Positions 3,132 through 5,521 of a stretch of 5,521 nt of DNA are shown here, piece after piece; the stretch's first letter is position 1; each line of letters begins with the position of its first letter. The DNA comes from Erythrobacter sp. (GTDB lineage Bacteria > Pseudomonadota > Alphaproteobacteria > Sphingomonadales > Sphingomonadaceae): contig JABSPI010000061.1 of the NCBI GenBank assembly GCA_013214365.1, positions 1 through 5,521 on the forward strand. The letters are read 5' to 3'. The notes under the pieces were generated by a model that saw only the letters and a list, made by a program, of their open reading frames with translations, searched no databases and was not told the origin of the DNA. The position numbers were made by a program, and so were the translations under genes.

Positions 3132-5521
3132 ATGGCAACCAAAGCGAAAGCAACCCGCAGCCGCGAAGCTAAGGGCACCGCAAAGCGGCGTATCCGCAAG
3201 ATTTTTGGCGACATCCACGAAGTCGTGGATATGCCCAACCTTATCGAAGTGCAGCGTGAGAGCTACGAGTTCTTCCTGCGTTCGAACAAAGAGACGGGCT
3301 ATGTCTCGGGTCTTGAAAAGACTTTGCGGTCGGTTTTCCCGATCCGCGATTTTGCCGGCACCGCTGAGCTCGACTTTGTCCATTACGAATTGGAGGAGCC
3401 CAAATACGACACGACCGAATGTCGCCAGCGCGGCATCACCTATGCAGCACCAATGAAGGTGACGCTGCGCCTGATCGTGTTTGAGGTGGATCAGGAAACC
3501 GAAACGCGCTCGGTTCTCGATATCAAGGAGCAGGACGTTTACATGGGCGACATGCCGCTCATGACGGATAACGGCACCTTTATCATCAATGGCACTGAGC
3601 GCGTGATCGTTAGTCAGATGCACCGTTCGCCCGGTGTGTTGTTCGATCATGATCGTGGGAAAACCCACTCCTCAGGTAAGCTGCTCTTTGCTGCGCGCGT
3701 CATTCCCTATCGTGGCTCCTGGTTGGACTTCGAGTTTGATGCCAAAGACATCGTAAACGTCCGGATCGACCGTAAGCGCAAGCTGCCGGTGACCGCGCTG
3801 CTTTATGCGCTGGGTCTCGATAGCGAGGGCATTCTGCATCATTTCTACGACACCGTTTCGTGGGAGCGCGCGAAAGACGGCTGGAAGATCCCGTTCGTTG
3901 CGGAAAACTGGCGCGGTCAAAAGCCGGCCTTTGGTCTGGTGGATGCTAAGACGGGTGAGGAAATCTTCCCCGCCAACCAGAAAATCAGCCCGCGCGCTGC
4001 CAATAAGGCGGCCAAGGACGGTCTGGCCGACTTGCTTTTGCCGACCGAAGAGGTCGTGGGCCGCTATGCTGCCTTTGACATGATCAACGAGCAGACCGGC
4101 AGCATCTACATCGAGGCGGGTGATGAAGTCACGATGGAGCACATTGAGGCGCTCGACGCGGCCGGGTTTGATGCAATCGAATTGCTCGACATTGATGAGG
4201 TCAACACCGGCCCCTGGATCCGCAACACGCTCAAGGTTGACAAGGCCGAGAACCGTGACGAGGGGCTCGAGGCGATCTACAAGGTCATGCGCCCGGGTGA
4301 GCCGCCGACCAAGGAAACCGCCGAAGCCCTGTTCGAAGGCCTGTTCTTCGATGGTGAGCGTTACGACCTCTCGGCAGTTGGCCGGGTCAAGCTCAATATG
4401 CGTCTGGGTCTCGATGCAGAGGATACTGTAACGACCCTGCGCAAGGAAGACATTCTTGCCGTGGTCAAGGAATTGGTCGGGCTCAAAGACGGCAAGGGCG
4501 AAGTCGACGACATCGACAATCTCGGCAATCGCCGTGTGCGTTCGGTCGGCGAATTGCTCGAAAACCAATACCGTGTCGGCCTGTTGCGCATGGAGCGCGC
4601 GGTTAAGGAGCGCATGAGCAGCGTCGATGTTTCGACCGTCATGCCCAACGATCTGATCAACGCCAAGCCGGCTGTGGCCGCAGTGCGTGAATTCTTCGGC
4701 TCGTCGCAGCTGTCGCAATTTATGGACCAGACCAACCCGCTGTCCGAAGTTACCCACAAACGCCGCGTCTCGGCGCTTGGCCCGGGTGGTCTGACGCGTG
4801 AGCGTGCCGGTTTTGAGGTGCGCGACGTGCACCCGACACACTATGGCCGGATCTGCCCGATTGAAACGCCCGAAGGGCCCAACATTGGTCTGATCAACTC
4901 GCTGGCCTCGTTCAGCCGGGTCAACAAATATGGCTTCATCGAAACGCCTTATCGCAAGGTTGAGGACAACAAAGTCACTGGCGATGTGATCTATCTCTCC
5001 GCTATGGAGGAGCAGAAGCACACCGTGGCGCAGGCTTCGGCCGAGCTGACCGACAAAGGTGAGTTTGTCGACGACCTCGTCTCTGCGCGGCATGCAGGCG
5101 ACAACTTGATGGCGCCTAATGATCACATCACCTTGATGGATGTGTCGCCCAAACAGCTGGTTTCGGTCGCCGCCTCGCTCATCCCGTTCCTTGAGAACGA
5201 TGACGCCAACCGCGCATTGATGGGTTCCAACATGCAGCGTCAGGCCGTGCCGCTGGTCAAGGCAGAAGCGCCTTGGGTCGGGACCGGTATGGAAGAGACC
5301 GTGGCGCGCGATTCCGGTGCTGCGATTGCAGCCAAGCGCGGCGGGATTGTCGATCAGGTGGATGCCACCCGGATCGTGATCCGTGCAATTGGCGATGTTG
5401 AACCGGGCCAGTCCGGCGTGGACATCTACACCTTGCAGAAGTTCCAGCGTTCGAACCAGAACACCTGCATCAACCAGCGCCCGCTGGTGAAAGTGGGCGA
5501 GGTGATTGAGCCGGGCGATAT
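3132..5521 (+). CDS. rpoB: RNA polymerase beta subunit, N-terminal part (runs off right edge)
   Basis: The first 796 codons are open without a break; the gene continues beyond the window. RpoB forms one side of the catalytic cleft of RNA polymerase. It starts [10 protein letters not shown], followed by the conserved [11 protein letters not shown] and [13 protein letters not shown]. Next come the protrusion and lobe regions ([24 protein letters not shown], about 139-162). The fork region at 523-590 holds [20 protein letters not shown] and [21 protein letters not shown]. Numbering runs 16 ahead of E. coli, so the rifampicin-contact residues Q513, D516, H526, R529 and S531 are Q529, D532, H542, R545 and S547, all wild type. 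The ATG at 3132 is the only start possible, as the upstream frame has no start codon before a stop at 3048. GAGG sits 12 nt upstream, unusually far. rpoC presumably follows. Confidence 0.99.
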   Translation, partial: MATKAKATRSREAKGTAKRRIRKIFGDIHEVVDMPNLIEVQRESYEFFLRSNKETGYVSGLEKTLRSVFPIRDFAGTAELDFVHYELEEPKYDTTECRQRGITYAAPMKVTLRLIVFEVDQETETRSVLDIKEQDVYMGDMPLMTDNGTFIINGTERVIVSQMHRSPGVLFDHDRGKTHSSGKLLFAARVIPYRGSWLDFEFDAKDIVNVRIDRKRKLPVTALLYALGLDSEGILHHFYDTVSWERAKDGWKIPFVAENWRGQKPAFGLVDAKTGEEIFPANQKISPRAANKAAKDGLADLLLPTEEVVGRYAAFDMINEQTGSIYIEAGDEVTMEHIEALDAAGFDAIELLDIDEVNTGPWIRNTLKVDKAENRDEGLEAIYKVMRPGEPPTKETAEALFEGLFFDGERYDLSAVGRVKLNMRLGLDAEDTVTTLRKEDILAVVKELVGLKDGKGEVDDIDNLGNRRVRSVGELLENQYRVGLLRMERAVKERMSSVDVSTVMPNDLINAKPAVAAVREFFGSSQLSQFMDQTNPLSEVTHKRRVSALGPGGLTRERAGFEVRDVHPTHYGRICPIETPEGPNIGLINSLASFSRVNKYGFIETPYRKVEDNKVTGDVIYLSAMEEQKHTVAQASAELTDKGEFVDDLVSARHAGDNLMAPNDHITLMDVSPKQLVSVAASLIPFLENDDANRALMGSNMQRQAVPLVKAEAPWVGTGMEETVARDSGAAIAAKRGGIVDQVDATRIVIRAIGDVEPGQSGVDIYTLQKFQRSNQNTCINQRPLVKVGEVIEPGD

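Noticed and set aside
3047..3172. 41-codon frame starting in the rpoB leader and overlapping the rpoB start out of frame
   Set aside because: A regulatory upstream ORF is conceivable, but the only ribosome-binding-like stretch (GGGG near 3031) is far and weak, and nothing else supports translation.
4698..4778. Possible rifampicin-resistance change: T534, at the position of E. coli N518
   Set aside because: The main contact residues are all wild type, and Asp-Gln-Thr-Asn is, as I recall, a normal alphaproteobacterial variant.
3090..5126. Very long antisense frames opposite rpoB (484 and 192 codons, same frame, split by one stop)
   Set aside because: They lie wholly opposite a clear rpoB. Long antisense frames are expected from codon bias in GC-rich genes, and the translations show no recognisable domains.

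Overview
The window looks like a chromosomal core segment of an alphaproteobacterium. The RpoB N-terminus, the style of the YozG-like regulator/DUF2975 pair and the moderately high GC content fit Sphingomonadales, possibly Erythrobacteraceae. This placement rests on recalled family resemblance, not on a search.

Layout, left to right. (1) 1-230, minus strand: the 5' part of a small PEGA-like lipoprotein gene that runs off the left edge. (2) 351-384: a strong intrinsic terminator closing the rplJ-rplL unit. (3) 412-786 and 860-1375, minus strand: rplL (L7/L12) and rplJ (L10), separated by 73 nt holding two small hairpins. (4) 1376-1707: a 332-nt gap with the rplJ leader, which carries a 13-bp hairpin beside the ribosome binding site and an upstream tract complementary to it. 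(5) 1708-2636, minus strand: a compact three-gene unit in transcription order: a 43-aa signal-peptide-like microprotein, a four-helix DUF2975 membrane protein, and a 65-aa YozG-like HTH regulator whose upstream start would overlap the DUF2975 stop as TAATG. (6) 2657-2776: an AT-rich control region with a good sigma-70-type promoter bracketed by several TATTGA/TCAATA palindromes. (7) 2849-3131: a divergent promoter candidate and a long structured leader for rpoB. (8) 3132 to the right edge, plus strand: rpoB, open for 796 codons, about the N-terminal 57% of the usual protein, including the complete rifampicin pocket.

Most bacteria carry rplJ-rplL-rpoB-rpoC in one direction as one operon. Here rplJL point away from rpoB, and a regulator/membrane-protein module lies between them, so rpoB must have its own promoter. 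The operator-rich region may be autoregulated by the HTH protein, and it lies about 70 bp from the proposed rpoB -35 element. The least characterised part of the window is the microprotein-DUF2975-HTH module with its palindrome array. The second is the rplJ leader, which looks able to hide its own ribosome binding site.
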